DNA from: Staphylococcus auricularis
Lineage (GTDB): Bacteria > Bacillota > Bacilli > Staphylococcales > Staphylococcaceae
Length of the DNA stretch: 64,000 nt
Direction of reading: 5' to 3'
NCBI RefSeq assembly: GCF_001500315.1
Contig: NZ_LLER01000004.1
Location: 1-64,000, forward strand
Shown here: positions 8,804 through 21,316 of the stretch, piece after piece
How positions within the stretch are numbered: position 1 is the stretch's first letter
Layout: every line of letters starts with the position of its first letter
Translations under genes and position numbers: made by a program
Notes under the pieces: generated by a model
The model's input: only the letters and a program-made list of their open reading frames with translations
Told to the model about the DNA's origin: nothing
The model's database searches: none

Positions 8804-9517
8804 ATGCCAAATCAAATTTTAGTTGTCGATGATGAAGATCGCATCAGACGATTATTAAAATTATATTTAGAAAGAGAATCTTTTGAAATTCATGAAGCAA
8901 AAGATGGTAAAGAAGCACTGGACATGGCATTGGAACGAGATTATGACTGTATCTTACTCGATCTCATGCTACCTGAACTAGACGGCATTTCAGTAGCTTC
9001 AAAACTACGTGTACAAAAAGACACACCAATTATTATGCTCACAGCAAAAGGTGAAGAAACAAATCGCGTCAAAGGTTTTGAAACAGGCGCAGATGATTAT
9101 ATTGTTAAACCATTTTCACCACGTGAGGTTGTGTTGAGAGTCAAAGCGCTGCTACGCCGTACACAAGTGGTTTCGACAGAACAAAGTGAACCGCATGCAC
9201 GTGATTTAATCGAGTTTCCTCATCTTACTATCGATAATGATGCGCATCGTGTGCTCGCAGATGAAGAGACGGTGAACTTAACACCTAAAGAGTACGAGCT
9301 ACTCATTTTCTTAGCTAAGACACCAAACAAAGTCTTTGATCGTGAACAATTATTAAAAGAAGTTTGGCACTATGAATTTTATGGTGATTTAAGAACTGTC
9401 GATACACATGTCAAACGTTTACGTGAAAAGCTAAATCGTGTGTCAGAGGATGCAGCGCAAATGATACAAACAGTGTGGGGCGTAGGTTATAAATTCGAGG
9501 TCCCAACGAATGATTAA
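8804..9517 (+). CDS. srrA: Respiratory response regulator SrrA
   Basis: OmpR-type transcription factor of the SrrAB (ResDE-like) system, which in staphylococci controls anaerobic, nitrosative-stress and respiratory genes. The receiver domain has acidic residues DDED at 9-12, the phospho-acceptor Asp53 (LLDLMLPELDG), T83-region MLTAKGEE and Lys in IVKPFSPRE. The C-terminal winged helix has LTPKEYELLIFLA and VDTHVKRLREKL. I choose ATG 8804 behind GGAGG (8791-8795). A TTG at 8789 lies before the ribosome site. It overlaps srrB by eight bases. Confidence 0.95.
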   Translation: MPNQILVVDDEDRIRRLLKLYLERESFEIHEAKDGKEALDMALERDYDCILLDLMLPELDGISVASKLRVQKDTPIIMLTAKGEETNRVKGFETGADDYIVKPFSPREVVLRVKALLRRTQVVSTEQSEPHARDLIEFPHLTIDNDAHRVLADEETVNLTPKEYELLIFLAKTPNKVFDREQLLKEVWHYEFYGDLRTVDTHVKRLREKLNRVSEDAAQMIQTVWGVGYKFEVPTND

Positions 9518-11267
9518 TCGGCTGAATAATGTCGTTAATAAACTGTGGTTAACTATTATCTTAATAGTAACGACAGTTTTAATTTTATTAAGTGCTGCAC
9601 TCATCACGTTCTTACAATCGTACTTGACGAAAGAAACAGAAGAGAATCTATTAGAAGATGCGAAGCGGGTCAATCAAGTTGTCGAACAAACTGATGATAA
9701 GGAAACGGCGATTCAACTGAGCCGCCAGTTAATTGAAGGTTCAGTCGGACTCATCATCATGGATGGAAAAAATCAAGAAAGTGATGATGACCACACCAAA
9801 ACGAAATCAAAAATGTTAGAGGCGCTTCAACAATCTGATAAATATGATGCTGTTTTCGATGATGGTAAACAACTCGTCGAACACTTACAAGTAGAAAAAG
9901 AAGGCAATTTACACACCTTCATCACAGTTGGCTATCCAGGAAGTAAAACATCAAATAGTGAGCATCAAGCAGTGTTTATTTATCAAGATTTAAATCACAT
10001 TCAACAAACGAATAATGTCATTACGATTATTATCTTGATTACAGCGGTTATCTTTTTAGCGATTACAACGGTATTTGCCTTTTTCTTATCATCAAGAATT
10101 ACAAAACCTTTAAGACAGTTGAGAATACAGGCAATTAACTTATCTTTAGGCAATTATAGTCAGATGACGCCGCTTAACACGAAAGATGAAATCGGTGAAT
10201 TATCACGTGCATTTAATACGATGAGCGCTGAAATTCAACGTCACATCGAAGCGCTCTCTTCATCTAAAAAAATTAGAGATTCACTTCTCGATTCGATGGT
10301 AGAAGGCGTCGTTGGGTTCAATGATGATAAAGAAGTCATTTTATCTAATGATATGGCACAACGTATTGTCAGAAGCATGGACGAATATACCTTTGAAAAA
10401 ATGATTGAACAAAATGAACGCACGTTACAATTAAAACAAACACAGTTCCAAGAATATGAAATTAACACGCGCTATTACGTAGTTATCATGAGTTATATTG
10501 AACAGATTCAACCTGATGGTCAAAGTGGTATCGTTGCGGTCATTCGTGACATGACGAGTGAACATAATGTTGATCAAATGAAAAAAGACTTCATCGCAAA
10601 CGTCTCTCATGATTTACGCACACCGATTTTTCTCTTACAAGGTTATACAGAAGCGATTGTCGATGGCGTTGTGACTGAACCGGAGGAAATTCACGATACA
10701 CTTTCTATCGTATTAGATGAGTCTAAACGACTTAATCGTCTCGTCAATGAGTTATTAAACGTTGCTCGGATGGACGCAGAAGGATTAACGATAGAAAAAG
10801 AAACACAGCCTATTGATACGTTACTCGAGAAAATGCAACATAAATATCAACAACAGGCAGACAGCTTAGAATTACAACTCGAGTTAAATCCAGGAACGAA
10901 CCAAGAATTGTGGGATTATGATACGGATCGTCTCGAACAAGTCCTCACAAATCTCATAGACAATGCAATGCGTTATACAGAGCCTGGTGATTCCATCACG
11001 ATTAAGACTGGGGAAAATCAAGAAGACCAAATCTTATATATTGAAGACACAGGTACCGGTATCGCACCTGAGCACTTAGAACTCGTCTTTGATCGTTTCT
11101 ATAAAGTTGATGCATCTCGTAAACGTGGCAAACAAGGTACAGGTTTAGGTCTTTTCATCTGTAAAATGATCATTGAAGGCCATGGGGGTACAATTGATGT
11201 TAAAAGTGAGCGAGGTAAAGGAACGCAATTCATTATTAAATTGCCTAAACCTCAATCTGAATCATAA
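9510..11267 (+). CDS. srrB: Respiratory sensor histidine kinase SrrB
   Basis: Membrane sensor kinase that phosphorylates SrrA. Of 585 residues, the first transmembrane segment is about 13-35 and the second about 170-195, enclosing an extracytoplasmic sensor. A HAMP domain follows (SRITKPLRQLRIQAINLSLG), then a PAS domain about 250-345. The DHp box is DFIANVSHDLRTPIFLLQGY with His about 367, and the ATPase N, G1 and G2 boxes read NLIDNAMRYT, EDTGTGIAP and GTGLGLFICK. The H-box has Asp and Phe at positions where HELRTPI-S is more usual. It overlaps srrA, so the two are co-transcribed. Confidence 0.95.
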   Translation: MINRLNNVVNKLWLTIILIVTTVLILLSAALITFLQSYLTKETEENLLEDAKRVNQVVEQTDDKETAIQLSRQLIEGSVGLIIMDGKNQESDDDHTKTKSKMLEALQQSDKYDAVFDDGKQLVEHLQVEKEGNLHTFITVGYPGSKTSNSEHQAVFIYQDLNHIQQTNNVITIIILITAVIFLAITTVFAFFLSSRITKPLRQLRIQAINLSLGNYSQMTPLNTKDEIGELSRAFNTMSAEIQRHIEALSSSKKIRDSLLDSMVEGVVGFNDDKEVILSNDMAQRIVRSMDEYTFEKMIEQNERTLQLKQTQFQEYEINTRYYVVIMSYIEQIQPDGQSGIVAVIRDMTSEHNVDQMKKDFIANVSHDLRTPIFLLQGYTEAIVDGVVTEPEEIHDTLSIVLDESKRLNRLVNELLNVARMDAEGLTIEKETQPIDTLLEKMQHKYQQQADSLELQLELNPGTNQELWDYDTDRLEQVLTNLIDNAMRYTEPGDSITIKTGENQEDQILYIEDTGTGIAPEHLELVFDRFYKVDASRKRGKQGTGLGLFICKMIIEGHGGTIDVKSERGKGTQFIIKLPKPQSES

Positions 11268-11300
11268 CCACAATTTCAAAGTTTCAGTTAAGCAATATTT

Positions 11301-11329
11301 TTGAGTTTATGTAAAGTGTGCGCTATAAT
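11301..11329 (+). promoter_or_regulatory. Promoter of the FMN riboswitch / ribU unit
   Basis: A -35 of TTGAGT (11301-11306), a spacer of 17 bases and a consensus -10 TATAAT (11324-11329). Transcription would start some 20 bases before the riboswitch. Confidence 0.75.
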
Positions 11330-11356
11330 CTTTTTGTTAAAAATTAATACAAATTC

Positions 11357-11484
11357 ATCTTCGGGGTCGGGTGCAAGTCCCAACCGGCAGTAAATGAAGC
11401 CTGCGACCTGCAACTCGTGTTTATGAGTTGTGGCTGATCTAGTGAGAATCTAGAGCCGACAGTATAGTCTGGATGGGAGAAGAT
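11357..11484 (+). ncRNA. FMN riboswitch (RFN element)
   Basis: The conserved RFN core is visible: TCGGGGTCGGGTGCAAGTCC, an ACCGGCAGTAAATGAAGCC segment, a variable stem (GCAACTCGT/ATGAGTTGT), GTGAGAATCTAGAGCC, GACAGTATAGTCTGGATGGGAGAAG. ATCTTC (11357-11362) and GAAGAT (11479-11484) close P1. It senses flavin mononucleotide and precedes ribU. Next to P1, GGAGGAT (11485-11491) can pair with ATCCTCC (11518-11524) followed by TATTCTTTG, a likely terminator hairpin that forms when FMN is bound. Confidence 0.95.
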
Positions 11485-11532
11485 GGAGGATGTTTTGTTG
11501 TGCAATCAATTAGGCGAATCCTCCTATTCTTT
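11485..11532 (+). terminator. Expression-platform hairpin of the FMN riboswitch
   Basis: The seven-base arms GGAGGAT and ATCCTCC are followed by a T-rich tail (TATTCTTTGT). The hairpin lies between the aptamer and the ribU ribosome site at 11547-11552, as expected for transcription attenuation. Confidence 0.6.
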
Positions 11533-11561
11533 GTAAGATGAATGGAAGGAGATAATTGAAT

Positions 11562-12110
11562 ATGCAACAACAAACAAGAAAACTTATCCTAATCAGCATG
11601 TTAAGTGCGATAGGGTTTATTTTGATGTTCATCAAATTCCCTATTCCATTTTTACCACCTTACTTAACATTGGATTTTAGTGATGTGCCGGCGCTCTTTG
11701 CGACCTTTACATTTGGGCCATTGGTCGGTATCATCGTCGCATTTATTAAAAATCTACTTAATTTTTTATTTAATGTAGGAGATCCAGTGGGGCCGTTTGC
11801 GAACTTCTTAGCCGCAACGAGCTTTATTGTGACATTTTATTACGCTACAAAATATAAAACACAAACTAAATCACTCATTATAGGTGCAATCGCGGGTACA
11901 CTTGTGATGACAGTCGTCCTCAGCATCTTGAATTATTTCTTGCTGTTACCGTTATACGGCATGATTATGAATTTAACAGATGTTGTACAAAATATTAAAG
12001 TCATCATCGTTTCAGGTGTTGTACCGTTTAACTTGATTAAAGGTTTACTCGTATCACTCGTATTTATATTATTATTTAAACGGTTGAAAAACGTACTTAT
12101 TCGTGATTAG
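11562..12110 (+). CDS. ribU: Riboflavin ECF transporter substrate-binding component RibU
   Basis: Integral membrane S-component that binds riboflavin and works with a shared energising module (EcfA/A'/T) encoded elsewhere. The 182-residue protein has about six membrane segments and the family pattern FPIPFLPPYLTLDFSDVPAL and IIVAFIKNLLNFLF. I choose ATG 11562, nine bases after AGGAGA. A TTG at 11556 is too close. The FMN riboswitch directly upstream confirms the role. A GAGGCTGGGAC hairpin follows the gene. Confidence 0.93.
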   Translation: MQQQTRKLILISMLSAIGFILMFIKFPIPFLPPYLTLDFSDVPALFATFTFGPLVGIIVAFIKNLLNFLFNVGDPVGPFANFLAATSFIVTFYYATKYKTQTKSLIIGAIAGTLVMTVVLSILNYFLLLPLYGMIMNLTDVVQNIKVIIVSGVVPFNLIKGLLVSLVFILLFKRLKNVLIRD

Positions 12111-12173
12111 TAATTAATATGAAAATTAAAGTACTTGGATTGGATTAAAAGTATTAAATATATAGAAGAAATT

Positions 12174-12204
12174 GAGGCTGGGACTAAGAGGTTCCAGCCT
12201 TTTA
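12174..12204 (+). terminator. Terminator of ribU (AGGCTGGGAC type)
   Basis: AGGCTGGGAC pairs with GTTCCAGCCT, with TTTT following. The same hairpin type, common in staphylococci, recurs at 21229-21260 and, in variant form, at 47908-47938. Confidence 0.75.
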
Positions 12205-12227
12205 ATATTGGAGCTAATTTAAAAGAG

Positions 12228-12276
12228 AAAAAATAAAAAAGGCACAGTCATTCAACGCATGGTTAATGACTATGCC
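12228..12276. terminator. Bidirectional hairpin downstream of fer
   Basis: GGCACAGTCATT (12241-12252) pairs with AATGACTATGCC (12265-12276). On the minus strand it is followed by a long T-run (complement of AAAAAATAAAAAA), fitting a terminator for the ferredoxin gene. Confidence 0.75.
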
Positions 12277-12318
12277 ATCTATATTAAAATATGTTTTACA
12301 ATAGGAGTTAACACACGA

Positions 12319-13628
<1,310 letters not shown>

Positions 13629-13651
<23 letters not shown>

Positions 13652-15014
13652 ATGGTTTGGCTTTGATTCGTTCAAACCAGGACAAGAGGATGTCATTAAC
13701 CAAGTGCTCGCTGGGAAACCCACATTAGGTATTCTGCCTACAGGAAGCGGGAAAAGCTTATGTTACCAATTACCTACATATATTAAACAACAACCTACTT
13801 TGATTATTTCCCCTTTAATTTCACTCATGGACGACCAAGTCATGCTAATGAAAGCACAAGGGGAACGGTCCGTATGCCATGTCCATTCTGGTATGGATGA
13901 AAGTGAGAAAAAACATAACTTACAACGGCTCAAGCATAGTCGCTTTGTTTTCTTGAGCCCTGAGTTTATCTTGCAGCCGCAAAACTTTGCACGCATTCAA
14001 GATATTCCGTTTGGGATGATAGTCTTAGATGAAGCACACTGTATTTCTGAGTGGGGCTATGATTTTCGTCCGCATTATGCACTGATGGGCAAGGTGACCC
14101 AACATTTTAATGAAGCGACATTACTCGCACTCACTGCAACAGCGCCTCCACACTTGGCTGACGATTTATCACAGATGATGCACTGTCAGTTTCAAGTTGT
14201 GAAAACAACGATGAATCGACCTAATATCGCGTTACAACATTTAAATTTTGAAGATGATGACGAAAAAATAGACTGGTTATTGTCATTTATTTCACATTCT
14301 GGACCTACGATCATCTATGTGTCTTCGAAGAAAATGTGTTTAACCTTGGCAGAAGCTATTTACCAGGCTGGGTACTTAACAGGTATTTACCATAGTGATT
14401 TAACATATCAAGAACGCTATACAGTTCAGCAACAATTTGTGCAAAATGAAATTCCTATTATTGTCGCAACAAGTGCTTTTGGCATGGGGATCAATAAAAA
14501 AGATGTGCGCACGGTCATCCATTTTCATCTCGCAACGAGTCCTTCGAATTACATGCAAGAAATAGGTCGCGCGGGAAGAGACGGGGCACAAAGTCAGGCT
14601 ATCAGTTTGTATCAACCTGATGATCAATATTTACTTTCTACTTTGCTATTTACAGATATGCTTACAGAAGAAGATGTCGAAATGTATGAAGCTGGTCAAT
14701 TTATTGAACCCGATAAAGAAGAAGTGATCACAACTTTAAATAGTTACTATTCGTTTTCTGATATAAAACGTATCTTTAAAATCTCGTTTGAGCGAAAGCA
14801 ACAAGGCTATATTAAGATGTTGGGCTACAAAAACTTAGAACGGTGTCGTCGAGATTATTTATTATCATTTTTCAATGAAACAATGGACACACAACCTGAA
14901 TACTGTTGCGATTGTGACAGTGACTCACCTGAGATTGACGTCAAAAACCATAAAAAAGTCAAAAGGAAGATGGATTATACTGAGAAATTGGGAAATTTAT
15001 TCCTTTCGCACTAA
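13629..15014 (+). CDS. recQ: ATP-dependent DNA helicase, RecQ family (short form)
   Basis: A 3'-5' DNA helicase of 461 residues. The Walker A is PTGSGKS (37-43), the DEAH box is LDEAHCISEWGYDF (about 134), motif III is LALTATAPP, and motif VI is QEIGRAGRDG. The C-terminus carries a cysteine cluster (YCCDCDSD) for zinc, and there is no HRDC domain. I prefer the GTG at 13629 (MLQQALNKWFGF), eight bases after AAAGAGG. A GTG at 13620 overlaps that ribosome site. It is coupled to ypbB. Confidence 0.88.
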
Positions 15015-15020
15015 AATATT

Positions 15021-15049
15021 TTGATTCAACATTTCAAAAAAGCTATAAT
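15021..15049 (+). promoter_or_regulatory. Promoter-like pair TTGATT-17-TATAAT before ebpS
   Basis: A -35 of TTGATT (15021-15026) and -10 TATAAT (15044-15049) with a 17-base spacer. The start point would fall about 15056, inside the left arm of the recQ terminator stem. Confidence 0.6.
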
Positions 15050-15106
15050 ACGACGTATAGCATTATGTATCATCGTTTGAAAAAATCATACATACGTCGT
15101 TTTTTT
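15050..15106 (+). terminator. Terminator of ypbB-recQ
   Basis: ACGACGTAT (15050-15058) pairs with ATACGTCGT (15092-15100), with TTTTTT next. The large loop of about 33 bases is unusual. Confidence 0.65.
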
Positions 15107-15165
15107 ACGGGTATATACAAAACTGAAACGACATAAATACAATTAAATATGGAGGAGGATATTTC

Positions 15166-16593
15166 ATGTCTAATAATTATAAAGACGAATTTGAAAAAAG
15201 TCGTCAATCTATTGATCTAGATGCTCACAGAGACCAAGAAGATGAGCAACTCGATCAAAGTGAAGAAACAACCGAACAACAAGAAACCCAACAATTCCCA
15301 CCAAGAAATGCGCATCGCAGACAACGTAGAAGAGATACAGCAACTAACCAACATCATGAAGATCAAGCCTCAGAAGATCAACAGCGTGTTGCTGAACCTG
15401 TTTCTGAAGACGAGGATCAATTTGAGTCAAATATAGATGCTGAAGAGACTTCAGGTACACATGATGAAGATCATAACAGACGTGACGCTGAAATCTTCGC
15501 CAATGATCCAGAAACAGAAGCGGATGCAGATCAAGATTTCACTCGCAGTGAACGTGCAGAAGAATATGAGATAGATGATCAAGACACTGATGATTCAGAT
15601 TCACACAAAACAGGTGCTGCTATCGCTGGTGGTTCTGCCGCTGCAGGCGCTGGGGCTATGGCCGCAAAAAATCATCACGATAACGACGAGAATGACGTTG
15701 AAGATGATGATTTAAACGATCAAGATGAGGAACAAAATGACCATCAATCTACGAAAAAAGCAGGAGCCGCTGCTGCTACTGGCGCCACTGGTGCTGCTGC
15801 TTCTCAATCTGCTCAAGCAGAAGGTTATCACAGCGAACATCATGATCCAGATGATGATGATAGTTGGAATACCAACGAAAAAGGTATGATGAGTAAACTC
15901 CTACCTATTATTGCAGGTATTCTTATCTTAGCTGCATTAGCAATCTTTATTGGTTTAGCACTTACACACCAAGATGACAATTCAGCAAATGAAGATCAAG
16001 TCGCTCAACAAGATAAAGACAATTCAGGCGATGACGCTTCTGACAAAGATAAAAAATCAAACGAAGACAGCAACAAAGATAGCGACAAAGACAGCGATAA
16101 AGACAAATCTTCTTCAGATAGTGATTCCAATAAAGATAACGACAACGACAATGATAATGATAATAATAGTGCAGCAACTTCTGATGATAATCAAAACGGT
16201 GAACAATCAGATAACAACGCTGACCAAAATAATGATCAAAACCAAGCTGATCAAGCTGACCAAGGTCAACAACAAGAACAACAATACGCTCAAGATCAAC
16301 AACAAAACCAACAGCAAAATCAACAACAAAACAATGCATCTAATGATGTAAACAACAATCAAAATAATAACCAAAATCAACAACAAAATAACCAAGGCCA
16401 AAACAATAATCAAGGTCAATCTTCAAATGGAGATAACCAAAAAGTAGTTGTATCAAATGGTCAAAACTTATATCGTATCGCTATTCAATATTATGGTGAA
16501 GGTACACCAGAAAACGTTGAAAAAATACGTAAAGCAAACAATTTGAATGGCAACAACATTCATAATGGTCAAGAATTAGTTATTCCAGAATAA
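15166..16593 (+). CDS. ebpS: Elastin-binding-protein-like LysM surface protein EbpS
   Basis: A membrane-anchored cell-surface protein of 475 residues. The long N-terminal half is very acidic and Gln/Glu/Asp rich, with alanine-glycine patches near residues 150-167 and 199-215. A single membrane segment lies at about 245-267 ([17 protein letters not shown]). A Ser-Asp-Lys and Gln-Asn repeat spacer runs to about 425, and a C-terminal LysM domain ends the protein ([15 protein letters not shown]...NGQELVIPE). S. aureus EbpS has the same plan and binds elastin; binding here is inference. It has no signal peptide. ATG follows GGAGGA. Confidence 0.9.
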   Translation: MSNNYKDEFEKSRQSIDLDAHRDQEDEQLDQSEETTEQQETQQFPPRNAHRRQRRRDTATNQHHEDQASEDQQRVAEPVSEDEDQFESNIDAEETSGTHDEDHNRRDAEIFANDPETEADADQDFTRSERAEEYEIDDQDTDDSDSHKTGAAIAGGSAAAGAGAMAAKNHHDNDENDVEDDDLNDQDEEQNDHQSTKKAGAAAATGATGAAASQSAQAEGYHSEHHDPDDDDSWNTNEKGMMSKLLPIIAGILILAALAIFIGLALTHQDDNSANEDQVAQQDKDNSGDDASDKDKKSNEDSNKDSDKDSDKDKSSSDSDSNKDNDNDNDNDNNSAATSDDNQNGEQSDNNADQNNDQNQADQADQGQQQEQQYAQDQQQNQQQNQQQNNASNDVNNNQNNNQNQQQNNQGQNNNQGQSSNGDNQKVVVSNGQNLYRIAIQYYGEGTPENVEKIRKANNLNGNNIHNGQELVIPE

Positions 16594-16615
16594 GAAGTTT
16601 AAAATGGTTATTCAA

Positions 16616-16670
16616 TTGAACCCTGACAGACTATCTCAAACTGATGTAAGCACTGTGAGGGTTCTTTTTT
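16616..16670 (+). terminator. Terminator of ebpS
   Basis: GAACCCT...(G)AGGGTTC closes a hairpin, with CAG/CTG pairs inside, and a six-T run follows at about 16665-16670. Confidence 0.75.
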
Positions 16671-16731
16671 GCGCATTTGAATAATTTTCACAAATTAAGT
16701 GCGAACAGTATAGTGCTTGCAATAAAAATAT

Positions 16732-16759
16732 TTGGATTTTAATCAATCACTGTTATAAT
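16732..16759 (+). promoter_or_regulatory. Promoter of ypdA
   Basis: TTGGAT (16732-16737), a spacer of 16 bases, then TATAAT (16754-16759), 28 bases before the start codon. Confidence 0.6.
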
Positions 16760-16786
16760 ATATGGGTGATAAAAGGAGGGCATCTT

Positions 16787-17773
16787 ATGCAAACAGTAGA
16801 AAGTATTATTATCGGTGGGGGTCCTTGTGGATTAAGTGCTGCGATTGAGCAGAAGAAAAAAGGTATCGACACATTAGTTATTGAAAAAGGGAATGTCGTA
16901 GATGCGATCTATCATTACCCCACACATCAAACATTCTTTTCATCTAGCGATAAATTAAGTATCGGTGATGTCCCGTTTATAGTCGAAGATAGTAAACCAC
17001 GTAGAAATCAAGCATTGGTCTACTACCGTGCTGTTGTTAAACATCATCAATTACGTGTCAACGCATTTGAAGAAGTATTAACTGTTAAAAAAATTAATAA
17101 CCGTTTTACGATTACAACGACAAAAGATGTTTACCAATGTCGTTTTTTAACTGTTGCCACAGGCTATTATGGACAACATAATACATTAGAAGTTGAAGGT
17201 GCCGAATTAGACAAAGTCAATTATTATTTTAAAGAAGCACACCCTTACTTTGACCAAAATGTTGTCATTATAGGTGGTAAAAATTCAGCAGTAGACGCAG
17301 CGTTAGAATTAGAAAAAGCTGGCGCCCACGTTACAGTATTATATCGTGGAGATCATTATTCAGAAGCGATCAAACCATGGATTTTACCTAATTTTGAATC
17401 ACTTGTTCGTCACGAAAAAATAGATATGGTATTTAACGCGAACGTCACTCAAATTACTGAGGATACTGTGACTTATCAACACGAAGACGATACGATTGAG
17501 ATTCCAAATGACTATGTCTTCGCGATGATTGGTTATCATCCTGATTATGACTTCTTAGAATCTATCGGTATCGACATCAACGAAAACGAGTACGGTACTG
17601 CACCGGTGTACAATAAAGAAACTTACGAAACAAATATCGAAAACTGCTATATCGCTGGTGTCATTGCTGCAGGTAATGATGCTAATACAATCTTTATCGA
17701 AAATGGTAAATATCATGGTGGCATCATCACTCAAAGCATTCTTTCTAAAAAACAAACGCCTTTAGAAAGCTAG
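16787..17773 (+). CDS. ypdA: Bacillithiol disulfide reductase YpdA
   Basis: Flavoprotein of 328 residues that reduces oxidised bacillithiol with NADPH. The FAD motif IIIGGGPCGLSAAIE is at residues 7-21, the second nucleotide site is VVIIGGKNSAVDAALE (about 160), and the ATG-like GYY and GYHPD segments follow. There is no CxxC thioredoxin-reductase motif, which separates it from TrxB. I choose ATG 16787 behind AAAAGGAGGG; a GTG at 16766 lies upstream of the ribosome site. It fits functionally with bshA at 40.5 kb. Confidence 0.88.
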   Translation: MQTVESIIIGGGPCGLSAAIEQKKKGIDTLVIEKGNVVDAIYHYPTHQTFFSSSDKLSIGDVPFIVEDSKPRRNQALVYYRAVVKHHQLRVNAFEEVLTVKKINNRFTITTTKDVYQCRFLTVATGYYGQHNTLEVEGAELDKVNYYFKEAHPYFDQNVVIIGGKNSAVDAALELEKAGAHVTVLYRGDHYSEAIKPWILPNFESLVRHEKIDMVFNANVTQITEDTVTYQHEDDTIEIPNDYVFAMIGYHPDYDFLESIGIDINENEYGTAPVYNKETYETNIENCYIAGVIAAGNDANTIFIENGKYHGGIITQSILSKKQTPLES

Positions 17774-17815
17774 AAATTGTGTTATTTAGTCTTGCAGAAT
17801 ACGATCAGTTAACAT

Positions 17816-17866
17816 AAAAACCCTTAACATCGACTTTAAATGATAAGTCGTTGCTAAGGGTTTTTG
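17816..17866. terminator. Bidirectional terminator ypdA / ansA
   Basis: AAAAACCCTTA and TAAGGGTTTTT flank an inner CGACTT/AAGTCG stem. It lies between the converging ypdA and ansA genes, with A/T-runs on both sides. Confidence 0.85.
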
Positions 17867-17881
17867 CTTTAGTTAAAAAGT

Positions 17882-19595
<1,714 letters not shown>

Positions 19596-19610
19596 ATCGA
19601 GTATGGATAA

Positions 19611-19660
19611 AGTGCTACATGACTTTAGGAAAAATGTTTCCTAGGATGTAGCACTTTTTT
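19611..19660 (+). terminator. Terminator of cmk
   Basis: AGTGCTACAT (19611-19620) pairs with ATGTAGCACT (19646-19655), with an inner TAGGAAA/TTTCCTA stem and a TTTTTT tail. Confidence 0.9.
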
Positions 19661-19993
19661 GTGTAACATATCGCTTGCTGTTTAATTAAATTTTTCCTGA
19701 ATTCGTTAAATATACTGTCCTCATGCACGTTTAAGTGATTTCTCTTTTAATAACTGACGTTTACATATAGGTGGTAATTGGGTAAAACGTATATATTAAA
19801 ACAATTGAAAGCGTTAATATTCGTAAAATGTAAGCGATACGTAAAGATTTTTACGATTTTGTTAATGACATCGCATGTATTTTACGTTTATGTCACAGTT
19901 TAATTGTAAAACTTTAGTAAAAGTAGAATATCTTGACAATCAAATGTAATTGTAAGATGTTATATTTACGTAGTGTATAAGGAGGCAGACAAG
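19661..19993 (+). other. Long non-coding leader region before rpsA
   Basis: About 330 bases without a gene. It contains a near-consensus cre (TTGAAAGCGTTAATA, 19805-19819, 14 of 15 positions), an inverted repeat CGTAAA..TTTACG about 19840-19855, and TTGACA at 19933-19938 without a clear -10 at normal distance. It may hold the rpsA promoter and leader RNA. I see no ORF. Confidence 0.5.
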
Positions 19994-21172
19994 ATGACTG
20001 AAGAATTTAATGAATCAATGATTAATGATATTAAAGAAGGTGACAAAGTTACTGGTGAAGTGCTCGAATTAGAGGACAAACAAGTAGTTGTTCACGTTAA
20101 TGGTGGCAAATTTAATGGTATTATTCCAATTAGCCAACTTTCTACACACCACATTGATAATCCAAGTGAAGCGGTAAAAGTAGGTGACGAAATCGAAGCT
20201 TACGTTACCAAAATTGAAGTTGACGATGAAAATGAAACAGGTACTTACATTTTATCTAAACGTCAACTTGAAACTGAAAAATCATATGAATATTTACAAG
20301 AAAAACTTGATAATAACGAAACAATTGAAGCTAAAGTCACTGAAGTTGTTAAAGGTGGCTTAGTCGTTGATGTTGGTCAACGTGGTTTCGTACCAGCTTC
20401 TCTTATTTCAATCGACTTTATCGAAGACTTTTCAAATTATGAAGGCGAAGTACTTAAACTTAAAGTTGAAGAATTAGATCCTGCGAATAATCGCGTAATC
20501 TTAAGCCATAAAGCGATTGAAGAAGTAGAAAACGCTGCTAAAAAAGATGAATTACTTGAAAACCTCAACGAAGGTGACGTTGTAGAAGGTAAAATCGCAC
20601 GTCTCACTGACTTTGGTGCATTCGTTGATTTAGGTGGCATTGACGGTTTAGTTCACATTTCTGAACTATCTCATGAACACGTTAAAACACCAGAAGACGT
20701 TGTAACCATTGGTGATACTGTCAACGTGAAAATCAAAGGTATCGATAAAGATAGTGAACGCATTTCACTTTCACTTAAAGATACATTGCCTAGTCCATTT
20801 GAATCTATCAAAGGTGAATTTAACGCTGGCGATGTTATCGAAGGTAAAGTCGTTCGTTTAGTAAACTTTGGTGCTTTTGTAGAAATTAAACCAGGTGTAC
20901 AAGGCTTAGTTCATATTTCTGAAATTAGTCATAAACACATTGGTACACCAAGTGAAGTATTAGAAGCAGGCCAAGATGTTACTGTTAAAATCTTAGGCAT
21001 TGATGAAGAAAACGAACGTATCTCACTATCTATCAAATCTACGATCCCTGACAAAGATGTCAAAGATGTAGAAAGTGAAGCACCTGACACTTATTCAAGT
21101 GGTGACGATGACGAAGATAATCCAACTTTAGGTGACTTATTAGGCGATAAATTGAAAAACCTTAAATTTTAA
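19994..21172 (+). CDS. rpsA: 30S ribosomal protein S1 (four S1 repeats)
   Basis: RNA-binding protein with four OB-fold S1 motifs, the short firmicute form (392 residues). The repeats start about residues 15 (GDKVTGEVLELEDKQV), 100, 188 (GDVVEGKIARLTDFGAFVDLG) and 273 (GDVIEGKVVRLVNFGAFVEI). The last two are most canonical, each ending GLVHISE-(L/I)-S. The acidic C-terminus ends LGDLLGDKLKNLKF. I choose ATG 19994 behind AAGGAGGCAG; GTG 19973 is upstream of it. Low-GC S1 homologues lack the two N-terminal ribosome-docking repeats of E. coli S1. Confidence 0.93.
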   Translation: MTEEFNESMINDIKEGDKVTGEVLELEDKQVVVHVNGGKFNGIIPISQLSTHHIDNPSEAVKVGDEIEAYVTKIEVDDENETGTYILSKRQLETEKSYEYLQEKLDNNETIEAKVTEVVKGGLVVDVGQRGFVPASLISIDFIEDFSNYEGEVLKLKVEELDPANNRVILSHKAIEEVENAAKKDELLENLNEGDVVEGKIARLTDFGAFVDLGGIDGLVHISELSHEHVKTPEDVVTIGDTVNVKIKGIDKDSERISLSLKDTLPSPFESIKGEFNAGDVIEGKVVRLVNFGAFVEIKPGVQGLVHISEISHKHIGTPSEVLEAGQDVTVKILGIDEENERISLSIKSTIPDKDVKDVESEAPDTYSSGDDDEDNPTLGDLLGDKLKNLKF

Positions 21173-21228
21173 TGGATGAATTTAAATTTAACGTTGATCA
21201 ACGTCTTATATAAATATGATGATATGAA

Positions 21229-21260
21229 GAGGCTGGGACAGAAGAAAGTCCTAGCCTCTT
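21229..21260 (+). terminator. Terminator of rpsA (GAGGCTGGGAC type)
   Basis: GAGGCTGGGAC (21229-21239) pairs with GTCCTAGCCTC (21248-21258), one position unpaired. The following sequence is TTAAATTT. Confidence 0.7.
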
Positions 21261-21316
21261 AAATTTATATGAGACACGTTATATATTTTAATGAGGTATA
21301 TGCTTTCATCGTTTAA

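Noticed and set aside
15962-16419. Several long opposite-strand and alternative-frame ORFs inside ebpS
   Set aside because: They are by-products of the Gln/Asn/Asp-rich repeats; the LysM-ending frame is the real gene.
21229-21260. GAGGCTGGGAC hairpins as a mobile repeat family
   Set aside because: They recur (12174, 21229, 47908) but each sits directly at a gene end with terminator form; they are best explained as common staphylococcal terminators.
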